Shown here one piece after another: positions 1-5,173 of a stretch of DNA of 5,173 nt. Location of the stretch: NCBI GenBank assembly GCA_003225615.1, contig QIAS01000337.1, positions 10,091-15,263 on the forward strand, given 5' to 3'. Position 1 is the stretch's first letter; each line of letters starts with the position of its first letter. The notes under the pieces were generated by a model, which saw nothing but the letters and a program-made list of their open reading frames with translations, did not search any database and was not told the origin of the DNA. The translations under genes were made by a program, and so were the position numbers. The DNA comes from Acidobacteriota bacterium. GTDB lineage: Bacteria; Acidobacteriota; Terriglobia; Terriglobales; Acidobacteriaceae.

Positions 1-75
1 ATGCATGGTGCCATTGCCATGACTCCGATAGTCAATCGCACACAACCTGCCTGCAAAGTTTTGCCTCTAAATAGC

Positions 76-80
76 AGGAG
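76..80 (+). promoter_or_regulatory. Ribosome-binding site of the DUF6496-like gene
   Basis: AGGAG lies 9 bases before the ATG at 90. A second ATG at 85-87, in another frame, sits only 4 bases from it. That ATG opens a frame that does not resemble a protein family, so spacing and product both favour the start at 90. I see no convincing -35/-10 pair in bases 1-75. Confidence 0.7.
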
Positions 81-89
81 AAAAATGAT

Positions 90-332
90 ATGGCACGTAA
101 AAGCAGCTCTAGTTCGCGAAAGAGTTCAAGGGGAAGATCGCGCGGTCGCCGGTATGGCAAGGCCGCAGGCAAAACGGTTGAGAGCGCAATGCGGCGCAGG
201 AAGCGCGGGACACTCCGTTCCGGTAAGGGCGGCAAAGGCGGGAGGGTGAAAAGCCGTAAGCAAGCCATCGCCATCGGGCTATCGGAAGCGCGTAAGAAGG
301 GTGCCAAGGTTCCGAGGAAGAAAGCGGCATAA
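90..332 (+). CDS. Small, highly basic DUF6496-like protein
   Basis: This encodes an 80-residue protein with about 30 Lys/Arg and only two acidic residues (both Glu), so it is strongly positively charged. Residues 1-21 are a Ser/Arg/Lys-rich tail. Residues 22-77 match the pattern I associate with the DUF6496 family: YGKAAGKTVESAMRRRKRGT, a Gly/Lys-rich turn, then KSRKQAIAIGLSEARKKGAK and a basic end. The function of that family is not known to me. The charge, the absence of a signal peptide or membrane helix, and the histone-tail-like start suggest binding to nucleic acid in the cytoplasm, which is inference only. AGGAG at 76-80 supports the start. The gene stands alone on the + strand and converges on the metallopeptidase gene. 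The family identification is from memory of the motif; the reading frame is well supported by its composition. Confidence 0.85.
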   Translation: MARKSSSSSRKSSRGRSRGRRYGKAAGKTVESAMRRRKRGTLRSGKGGKGGRVKSRKQAIAIGLSEARKKGAKVPRKKAA

Positions 333-479
333 GCCAACCGCGATGCATTTGTTCCCGGGCGAGCGCCACCGCCGGGTAAATGGCAAAGATTTCAGCGGGA
401 GTTCGGTCAGGACCCGCGAGAAGAGTCAGTGCGCCTGCTAAGTTGGGCAAGGCCGTAGAGCGAATATCACTCAAGAGTC
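333..479. other. Convergent intergenic gap with two GC-rich inverted repeats
   Basis: This is the gap between the stop codons of the DUF6496-like gene (+) and the metallopeptidase gene (-). It holds two short inverted repeats of the same geometry: CCCGG at 354-358 with CCGGG at 372-376, and GCGGG at 395-399 with CCCGC at 413-417. Each has 5-base arms and a 13-base loop. Neither is followed by a T-tract on either strand, so they do not look like standard intrinsic terminators. They could slow polymerase or protect 3' ends, or be chance in GC-rich DNA. I see no gene here. Confidence 0.3.
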
Positions 480-2345
480 TTATTGCAGCTCCAGCGACAC
501 CACGTCACCTTCACCTGCGCTTTTCTCGCGGTAATTCACCGCAACCTTCTGGTTGGTCCAGTCGCAGGAGAATTTATCGGCGCCAATGAGGATCACGTGA
601 TTGCTGTCGCGAATGTGCATCTCCCAGGTCTTTGCGCCCGAGATGATAGTCACCAGGGCGGCCGGGGTGGCGGAACAATCCACGCTGGTAAGTTTGCCTT
701 TGAGAAATTTTAAGGGGGCAGTACTAGCCTGGACGATTTCTGGAGGAACTTCAGACTTCGCTGTGACCTCGCCTTGTAACTGCGGATCACTGGAGTGCTC
801 GGGGGCGAGCCGCTGCACAGGAACTTCGCTGGAAGCCACGATGCGGCTTTGGGATGACTGCATTGCCTTGTACGTCTCCACGTTGCTCAAGCTCTCACTG
901 GCGTGTTGGGCGACATCCGGGTTGTTACTGCGCATGAGAACTCTTAGCGCAGCCGTAGCCGCATCCATTTTCCCTGTCGCCATGTAAATCTGGGCCAAGT
1001 TGTAGATGTAAGCCTCGTTGCGGGGATTGAGCAACACTGCCCTCTCGGCGGATTTCACGGCTGCATCTTTCTCGTCCGAGTTGATCTGGGCGAATGCCAG
1101 CATGCTATAGGCGTCGGCCAAACTAGGATCTAAAGAGATCGAGGTCTCCAATTCTTTCTTGATCTGCGCCGCGTTGTCCGAATCGCGGAAACCGCTTTGC
1201 TGATTCAACAGCATCGCCAGGTAGTAATGAACGCGCGGGTCCTTGGAATCTGCGGCCGCGGCGCGGCGGAAGTATTCCGCTGCCTGGGGAAAGTCGCGTT
1301 TTCCCAAGTATCCGTAACCCAAGCCGCGCAATGCCGCAGGGTGGTTGGGATCGGCTTTCAAGATTTCCTGCAACTCCGCGATAGCCTTCTCGTGAAAATC
1401 GAGGGAGTGCAGATGGATATCCGCGATAACGGCGGCTGCATCTAGCGGTGTAACCGGCTTGAAAGTGTACCCGCTAGTCGCGATACCGGGCGGGGTAGGC
1501 ATTGCATAGTAGCGATAACGCCCGCTGCTCAGGTAATTGCGTAGTACTTTGTCGAACTGCGCTGAACTCATCCCGAAAGATTTCTGAATAGCATCTTCCA
1601 TCGGCTTTTTCTGGTCGACCACCATGCTGAAGTAGTCGCCGATCTTGAGGATGAGCTGGTTATCGTACAGGTAGTGCACCACTAGCGCGGATTGCGCGTA
1701 GAAAACAGTACGATGGTCGCCGCTCTCGTTGTAAATCTTGGAGTTTTGCTGCACGCGGAAAAGATCGGCGACATGCATCATGCCGTCTTGCAGCAGGATC
1801 TCGTAAGTAAGGTGGGGGATCTTGCCGACTTGTGCCTGCTTGTTGTCAACGTGAATGCTGGAGAAGTACTCGGCGAAACCTTCTTCAAACCATGGGTCTA
1901 TGTGGCCGGTAATATTGCCGTCCATCAATTGATGAGCGTACTCGTGGAAGACGACCTCCCAGGGATCTTCCACAGACATGTCGAGCATGATGAAGCAGCG
2001 ATCCTCGCCCGGTTGAAAAAGACCGGCCACTTCGGTGGGCTTGCCGCGCCAGAGGGGAGCGACCTGGCGCATCTCTTTGGTGTTGCGGAAAGCGACAATT
2101 TGGAGAGGGACCGGCAGAGTTACTTTCGCGGTGGCCATGAGCGTTCCGAACACCGCCCTCATCTGCTCGAAATGCAAGGCAACGTCGCGTCCGCGTTTCT
2201 CGCCGGCATCGGTGACCACGGAGAAGTTAGGAGAGCGGACTTCTATCCACTGGGCCTCTCCCGCAAAGGCAGGGTGAATGAAGGAAAGGGTCCAAAGCAC
2301 AACAGTCCACCAGAAGGTGCGCCCAACGCGAAGGGAAGTAGACAT
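480..2345 (-). CDS. Secreted TPR-containing gluzincin metallopeptidase (peptidase MA-like)
   Basis: This gives 621 residues counted from the ATG at 2345. An upstream GTG at 2375 would add 10 residues. I prefer the ATG because it puts the signal peptide near the N-terminus and has a G-rich stretch (GGGGG) 6 bases upstream. Domains in order: a signal peptide (basic start, hydrophobic core, likely cleavage in PAFA|GE after residue 28); a peptidase domain at about 30-290; about five TPR units at 300-476, the third with an insertion; a polar linker at 477-545; and a C-terminal module at 546-621 with Cys557 and Cys594. The catalytic signature is visible: HEYAH at 134-138, then WFEEGFAEY at 152-160, where Glu155 is the likely third zinc ligand. 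This fits the gluzincin peptidase MA-like/DUF1570 group. It should act in the periplasm or outside the cell; its substrate cannot be read. It lies downstream of the permease pair on the same strand, with a spacer that may hold its own control site. The protein ends at a TAA at 482-480. Confidence 0.88.
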   Translation of the reverse strand: MSTSLRVGRTFWWTVVLWTLSFIHPAFAGEAQWIEVRSPNFSVVTDAGEKRGRDVALHFEQMRAVFGTLMATAKVTLPVPLQIVAFRNTKEMRQVAPLWRGKPTEVAGLFQPGEDRCFIMLDMSVEDPWEVVFHEYAHQLMDGNITGHIDPWFEEGFAEYFSSIHVDNKQAQVGKIPHLTYEILLQDGMMHVADLFRVQQNSKIYNESGDHRTVFYAQSALVVHYLYDNQLILKIGDYFSMVVDQKKPMEDAIQKSFGMSSAQFDKVLRNYLSSGRYRYYAMPTPPGIATSGYTFKPVTPLDAAAVIADIHLHSLDFHEKAIAELQEILKADPNHPAALRGLGYGYLGKRDFPQAAEYFRRAAAADSKDPRVHYYLAMLLNQQSGFRDSDNAAQIKKELETSISLDPSLADAYSMLAFAQINSDEKDAAVKSAERAVLLNPRNEAYIYNLAQIYMATGKMDAATAALRVLMRSNNPDVAQHASESLSNVETYKAMQSSQSRIVASSEVPVQRLAPEHSSDPQLQGEVTAKSEVPPEIVQASTAPLKFLKGKLTSVDCSATPAALVTIISGAKTWEMHIRDSNHVILIGADKFSCDWTNQKVAVNYREKSAGEGDVVSLELQ

Positions 2346-2364
2346 AACAACCCCCAGAGCCGTC

Positions 2365-2386
2365 GTATAGTACACCAGTTTTGGTG
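2365..2386 (-). promoter_or_regulatory. Candidate operator upstream of the metallopeptidase gene
   Basis: Two overlapping symmetric elements lie 20-41 bases upstream of the ATG at 2345. The first is GTATAGTACAC (2365-2375), an 11-base near-palindrome whose half-sites differ at one position. The second is CACCA-GTTT-TGGTG (2373-2386), a perfect 5-base inverted repeat. On the coding strand the region reads TGGTGTACTATACG and includes weak -10-like hexamers (TACTAT or TATACG). I find no good -35 at the right distance. The position just before the gene, inside an otherwise compact minus-strand block, suits an operator or internal promoter. No regulator gene is in the window, so this remains a candidate. 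Confidence 0.3.
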
Positions 2387-2443
2387 CAATGAGGAGCGCG
2401 TTAATGGACTGTTCGGTTTTTGTAAGAGCAGGAGGCTGGTGCG
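2376..2443. other. Spacer between permease 2 and the metallopeptidase gene
   Basis: This non-coding stretch follows the TAA of permease 2 (2446-2444). No stable hairpin with a T-tract is visible on the minus strand, so nothing shows that transcription must stop here. The peptidase may be read through from the permease operon, may have its own promoter, or both. Confidence 0.4.
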
Positions 2444-3682
2444 TTACTCGTAGCGGAGCGCTTCAATGGGATCCAGACGCGAGGCACGGATGGCGGGCAG
2501 CATACCGCTGACCAGCCCTACCACGCCAAGGATGACGGTCGCCACGACCAACGTGCCGAAATTGATCATCAGGCGAATGTCACCGGCCTCGGCATGCTTA
2601 GCAATGACGCTGTAAACCGGGAGTCTTCCCACGGAAAACGAAACGGCGTAGGCCAGCAGGACGCCTAATATCCCGCCGATGAAGGTGATGGTTAAGGCTT
2701 CGGCGAGGAATTGCAGGAAGATGTCGCGGCGGCGGGCGCCGAGTGATTTTTCCAGGCCGATCTCGCGGGTGCGCTGGGTTACGGAAACCAGCATGATGTT
2801 CATCAGCCCGACTCCGCCGATGCCGAGCGTGAGCGTGCCGATGAAGGCGAGCAAAACTTTCAGGCCCAGAGTGATCATCTGGAACTGATGCACCTGCTCC
2901 ATCAGATTAAAGATAAGCAGAGCACGGCGGTCTTTGGGATCGAATTTGTGCTGCGGCGCGAGGATGTAACGCACCGACTGCTCCAGCCGGAGATATTCCG
3001 GTGTTTCGTAGTTGAACCAGATGGTGTCGAGATAGTGGGTGTCTTTCAAATCGCTCATGGTGGTGAAGGGGACGTAGCCGACGCGATTGATGTTGTCATC
3101 GCCGGCTTGCATTTTGGGCGCCAGCACGCCGATCACTTCAAAGCTGATGCCATCAATGCGAACCCGTTCGTGCAGCGCGTTGCGGCCGGAAAAGAGTTTC
3201 TCTTTGGCTTCGGAACCCAGCACCACCACGTGGGCGCGTTGCATCTGGTCTTCGAGATTGTAGAAGCGTCCCTGGTCAACGGTGAGCGCGCGGATGGCAA
3301 GCGCGTTGGGGTATTCGCCGCTGACGAAGAAAGTGTAAGTACGGGTGTCGTATTGAACGTTGGCTTGTTTCCCGGCTTCTGGCGTGATGTGGCTGATCTG
3401 TGGGAGGTTTGCGGTCAGCGTATCCAAATCCTCCATCGTTAACCGTACCTGTACGCCGGCCTTCTGGCCTCCTGCCTGCATAGACGTGCGGCCGGGGACA
3501 AGGATCATCATCTTGGTGCCGAAGTTGGCAAATATATTCGCGCAGGCCTGCCCAAAGCCGTCGCCGTAAGCCAACAGCATGACCACCGTGGCAATGCCCC
3601 AGGCCATACCCAGCATGGTGAGGGCAGTACGGCGGCGATTATGCTTCATGGCGGCGTAGGCTTCGCGGAGCAAATCGTGCAT
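2444..3682 (-). CDS. MacB/FtsX-type ABC transporter permease, second of a tandem pair
   Basis: This encodes a 412-residue inner-membrane protein with MacB permease topology. A short basic cytoplasmic N-terminus is followed by helix 1 at about 18-43 (TALTMLGMAWGIATVVML). Residues 44-270 form a periplasmic domain of the MacB_PCD type. The FtsX domain follows, with helices at about 272-297, 322-350 and 374-396. The cytoplasmic loop VTQRTREIGLEKSLGA (301-316) is the conserved coupling-helix region that contacts the ATPase in this family. The protein ends with PAIRASRLDPIEALRYE, the usual family C-terminus. MacB itself has an N-terminal ATPase domain; this protein has none. It is about the length of stand-alone permeases and is a paralogue of the gene just upstream, from which it is separated by 6 bases, so the two are surely co-transcribed. 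One oddity is Glu311 where the upstream paralogue has Arg, the more usual residue. The transported substrate is unknown; MacB-type systems often move peptides, lipids or drugs or act as mechanotransmitters. Confidence 0.9.
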   Translation of the reverse strand: MHDLLREAYAAMKHNRRRTALTMLGMAWGIATVVMLLAYGDGFGQACANIFANFGTKMMILVPGRTSMQAGGQKAGVQVRLTMEDLDTLTANLPQISHITPEAGKQANVQYDTRTYTFFVSGEYPNALAIRALTVDQGRFYNLEDQMQRAHVVVLGSEAKEKLFSGRNALHERVRIDGISFEVIGVLAPKMQAGDDNINRVGYVPFTTMSDLKDTHYLDTIWFNYETPEYLRLEQSVRYILAPQHKFDPKDRRALLIFNLMEQVHQFQMITLGLKVLLAFIGTLTLGIGGVGLMNIMLVSVTQRTREIGLEKSLGARRRDIFLQFLAEALTITFIGGILGVLLAYAVSFSVGRLPVYSVIAKHAEAGDIRLMINFGTLVVATVILGVVGLVSGMLPAIRASRLDPIEALRYE

Positions 3683-3688
3683 GGATGG

Positions 3689-4936
3689 CTACTCCTGTCG
3701 CAGCGCTTCGACCGGCTCGAGCATGGCAGCTTTGCGGGCGGGATAAAGTCCGGCGGCCACCCCGGCCAGCGTTAGACTGGCAATTGCCAGCGTGGCAGTG
3801 GTGGGCACAAGCTTAGGGGGGTCGAATCCTCCCGGTCCCTGAAACTGACCTAGCAGGGCCATCAGGCCACCGGCGAGGCCCATGCCGATCATTCCGCTGA
3901 GGAAGGTAAGAAGAAGTCCCTCCACAAAGAACTGAAACAGAATGCTGCGGTTGGTTGCGCCCAAGGCTTTGCGCAATCCGATTTCCCGGGTTCGCTCAGT
4001 TACTGAAATCAACATGATATTGATCACGCCGATGGCACCCAGCGCCAAAGTGACCAGTCCTACTGTGCCCAGAAATTCACTCATGGCATCGAAGATCAGG
4101 CCCATCATTTCGGCTTGTTTGACTGTGTCCCAGCCCTCGAATGCGTCCACATCGTGGAAGTCAAAGCCGTGGTTGCGAGCGATGATTTTGCGCACCTCGT
4201 CCTGGGCAAGCAGGTGGTCGGCCGCCGTCATGGGTTGGTAGTTGATGAAGGAAATGGCATTGCGCTCGCTCTCGCCTTTAAGCGGGAAATAAGTGTTCAT
4301 CACCTGGTAGGGAATGTAGCCGCGCATGTTAGTGGAATTGTTATCGCCCCGCCCCACGCGCTGGACCGTTCCAATCACCTCAAAGTTGTGTCCGTTAAGA
4401 AGTATCGTAGCGCCCACGGCGGGACGACCAGGGAAAAGATTTCTGGACATCTCGTCTCCAAGCACGACCACGTTGCGGCGCTGCGTGTCATCGAGTTCAT
4501 CAAACCAGCGGCCCTGCTTCATGGGCAAATAACGAATGCCGCGGTATTGCGGCTCGATGCCGGTAAGCTCGCCGTTGGCGCTGGCGAACTCGCTGACGGC
4601 GCGCACGTCACTGCGCGTAAGAACGGGGGAGGCGGCGCGAACGTGGGGAGCGTCCTTGCGAATGTCGAAATAATCCTTATAGGTGAGCCGGTAGTTGCGG
4701 GCGGAGTTCATGCTTCCCTGAACCACTGGGGCGCGACCGGGGAAGATGAACATGATGTTTTCGCCGAATTCGTTGAGTTCGCGCTTGTTGCCGGAGCGGA
4801 AGCCTTCTCCTAGTCCCACGAGCAGCAGCAATGAGCCCACCCCCCACGCAATGCCGAACATGGTGAGGAAGGAGCGTAGTTTATGCGCCCAGAGGGTGCG
4901 CAGGATCTGCGCGAAGATGTCGAGGACACTGCGCAT
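3689..4936 (-). CDS. MacB/FtsX-type ABC transporter permease, first of a tandem pair
   Basis: This gives 415 residues from the ATG at 4936. The frame stays open to a GTG at 4981 (430 residues) with another ATG at 4966. I prefer 4936 because the N-terminus before helix 1 then matches permease 2 in length, and because the extra 15 codons overlap a -10-like TACAAT and a palindrome. The weak point is that the nearest Shine-Dalgarno-like AGAAGG lies 15 bases upstream. From this start: helix 1 at about 21-43 (SFLTMFGIAWGVGSLLLLVG); a periplasmic MacB_PCD-like domain at about 45-285; FtsX helices at about 287-311, 335-363 and 378-398; a coupling loop TERTREIGLRKALGA at 313-327; and a C-terminus ending LEPVEALRQE. 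It lacks an ATPase domain. It aligns along its length with permease 2, so the pair arose by duplication and likely forms a heterodimer. It is the first gene of the minus-strand block. Substrate and partner ATPase are unknown. Confidence 0.9.
   Translation of the reverse strand: MRSVLDIFAQILRTLWAHKLRSFLTMFGIAWGVGSLLLLVGLGEGFRSGNKRELNEFGENIMFIFPGRAPVVQGSMNSARNYRLTYKDYFDIRKDAPHVRAASPVLTRSDVRAVSEFASANGELTGIEPQYRGIRYLPMKQGRWFDELDDTQRRNVVVLGDEMSRNLFPGRPAVGATILLNGHNFEVIGTVQRVGRGDNNSTNMRGYIPYQVMNTYFPLKGESERNAISFINYQPMTAADHLLAQDEVRKIIARNHGFDFHDVDAFEGWDTVKQAEMMGLIFDAMSEFLGTVGLVTLALGAIGVINIMLISVTERTREIGLRKALGATNRSILFQFFVEGLLLTFLSGMIGMGLAGGLMALLGQFQGPGGFDPPKLVPTTATLAIASLTLAGVAAGLYPARKAAMLEPVEALRQE
3692..3696 (-). 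promoter_or_regulatory. Ribosome-binding site of permease 2, abutting the permease 1 stop
   Basis: On the minus strand AGGAG directly precedes the TAG stop of permease 1 and lies 9 bases before the ATG of permease 2 (at 3682). Ribosomes ending permease 1 would sit on this site, so translation of the two is probably coupled, consistent with a roughly 1:1 partnership. Confidence 0.7.
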
Positions 4937-4957
4937 AGGCCGAACAGCAGGCCTTCT

Positions 4958-4981
4958 ATTGTACATAGCCAGTACAGTCAC
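4958..4981 (-). promoter_or_regulatory. Candidate promoter/operator of the permease operon
   Basis: On the minus strand TACAAT (4963 to 4958) matches five of six bases of the -10 consensus and lies about 20 bases before the preferred start at 4936. Overlapping it is a perfect inverted repeat, TGTAC-N7-GTACA (4960-4976). A repressor bound there would cover the -10. No convincing -35 hexamer is seen at 16-18 bases upstream. The TGTACT string recurs in the candidate operator of the metallopeptidase gene. Confidence 0.35.
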
Positions 4982-5034
4982 AATCCGATAGACGCTGCAC
5001 TGTCCGGTTTGTAATCACATTCCCACAGCTTCAT

Positions 5035-5070
5035 CACGGGCCCAGACTTCGAGAATCTGCATCCCCCGTG
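5035..5070. repeat. Bipartite inverted repeat in the divergent spacer
   Basis: The outer arms are CACGGG (5035-5040) and CCCGTG (5065-5070), six perfect pairs. Nested inside, CAGA-C-TT (5043-5049) pairs with AATCTG (5054-5059) around a CGAG loop, with one bulged C. The nested fold could form in RNA from the + strand, placing it in a possible leader of the dehydrogenase-like gene, or act as a protein site in DNA. No T-tract follows, so it is not an evident terminator. Confidence 0.3.
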
Positions 5071-5105
5071 TCAAGTTCCCCATCTATAGGCATGTTATTG
5101 GAGCA

Positions 5106-5118
5106 GGGCAGTTTGCCC
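5106..5118. repeat. Small hairpin before the dehydrogenase-like gene
   Basis: GGGCA-GTT-TGCCC is a perfect 5-base inverted repeat with a 3-base loop, ending 8 bases before the Shine-Dalgarno site at 5127-5133. It could form in the mRNA leader and influence translation, but arms this short may arise by chance. Confidence 0.25.
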
Positions 5119-5126
5119 GGATCCGT

Positions 5127-5133
5127 GAGAGGA
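5127..5133 (+). promoter_or_regulatory. Ribosome-binding site of the partial + strand gene
   Basis: GAGAGGA is followed by 6 bases and the ATG at 5140, which is close to ideal spacing. It is the main reason for treating the short open frame at the window edge as a true gene start. Confidence 0.65.
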
Positions 5134-5139
5134 CGAAAC

Positions 5140-5173
5140 ATGGCGCGCATGAAAGCTGTGCAGGTAAGCAGAG
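5140..5173 (+). CDS. N-terminus of a probable zinc-dependent alcohol dehydrogenase (cut by window edge)
   Basis: Only 11 codons are present, reading MARMKAVQVSR, and the frame is still open at the edge. This opening resembles medium-chain, zinc-dependent alcohol dehydrogenases, which often begin with a short M-KAVQ-type first strand before a Pro/Gly turn. If correct, the enzyme would oxidise alcohols or reduce aldehydes with NAD(P) in the cytoplasm. No zinc-binding or nucleotide-binding motif is in view, so the family call rests on the first strand alone. A well-placed GAGAGGA supports the start. It is transcribed divergently from the permease operon across a spacer of about 200 bases and has no evident functional tie to it. 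Confidence 0.5.
   Translation, partial: MARMKAVQVSR

Noticed and set aside
4..21. CATGG-N8-CCATG inverted repeat at the left edge
   Set aside because: The arms are short, the loop does not pair, and it is distant from any start site; chance is the simplest explanation.
1..249. Open frame from base 1 overlapping the DUF6496-like gene
   Set aside because: It runs in a different frame over the basic gene, contains no recognisable motif, and its internal ATG at 85 is too close to the AGGAG. It is a shadow of the real gene.
1692..2453. 253-codon open frame on the + strand opposite the metallopeptidase gene
   Set aside because: It is antisense to the zinc-site region of a well-supported protein and has no domain signal; long antisense frames are common opposite GC-rich genes.
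2888..3442. 184-codon open frame on the + strand opposite permease 2
   Set aside because: It lies fully within permease 2 in antisense and shows no family motif or ribosome-binding site of note.
4115..4813. 232-codon open frame on the + strand opposite permease 1
   Set aside because: Its composition is that of an antisense shadow, and the opposite strand encodes a clear FtsX-type permease throughout.
5085..5100. TATAGG and GTTATT as a promoter of the dehydrogenase-like gene
   Set aside because: No -35-like hexamer lies at 16-18 bases upstream of either, and the -10 matches are poor.

Overview
The window looks like chromosomal sequence from a moderately GC-rich Gram-negative soil-type bacterium, most likely Acidobacteriota (class Terriglobia). 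This is inferred from protein style: tandem MacB-type permeases with no ATPase next to them, a secreted TPR metallopeptidase with an unusual cysteine-containing C-terminal module, and a DUF6496-type basic mini-protein. No rRNA, tRNA or marker gene confirms it. There are no tRNAs, CRISPR repeats, insertion sequences or phage genes.

Layout. At the left edge (90-332, + strand) is a very basic 80-residue DUF6496-like protein with a good Shine-Dalgarno site. A 147-base convergent gap (333-479) follows; it has two small GC-rich inverted repeats and no T-tract. The centre is a three-gene block on the minus strand, transcribed right to left. Permease 1 (4936 to 3689) and permease 2 (3682 to 2444) are separated by 6 bases, and the ribosome-binding site of permease 2 abuts the stop codon of permease 1. 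After a gap of about 100 bases comes a secreted gluzincin-type metallopeptidase with TPR repeats (2345 to 480). At the right edge is a divergent spacer of about 200 bases with several inverted repeats. It leads into the first 11 codons of a + strand gene (from 5140) that resembles a zinc-dependent alcohol dehydrogenase.

How the genes may work together. The two permeases are clear paralogues: an N-terminal membrane helix, a MacB-like periplasmic domain, and a C-terminal FtsX domain of three helices. They probably form a heterodimer in the inner membrane that needs an ATPase encoded elsewhere, or that works in a way not yet described. The metallopeptidase is exported and carries protein-interaction repeats, so it could act in the same envelope compartment. 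A link to the permeases rests only on shared strand and proximity. Palindromic TGTAC-type elements occur upstream of both the permease pair and the peptidase, suggesting possible co-regulation. That is the most testable hypothesis in this window. I see no definitively new system.
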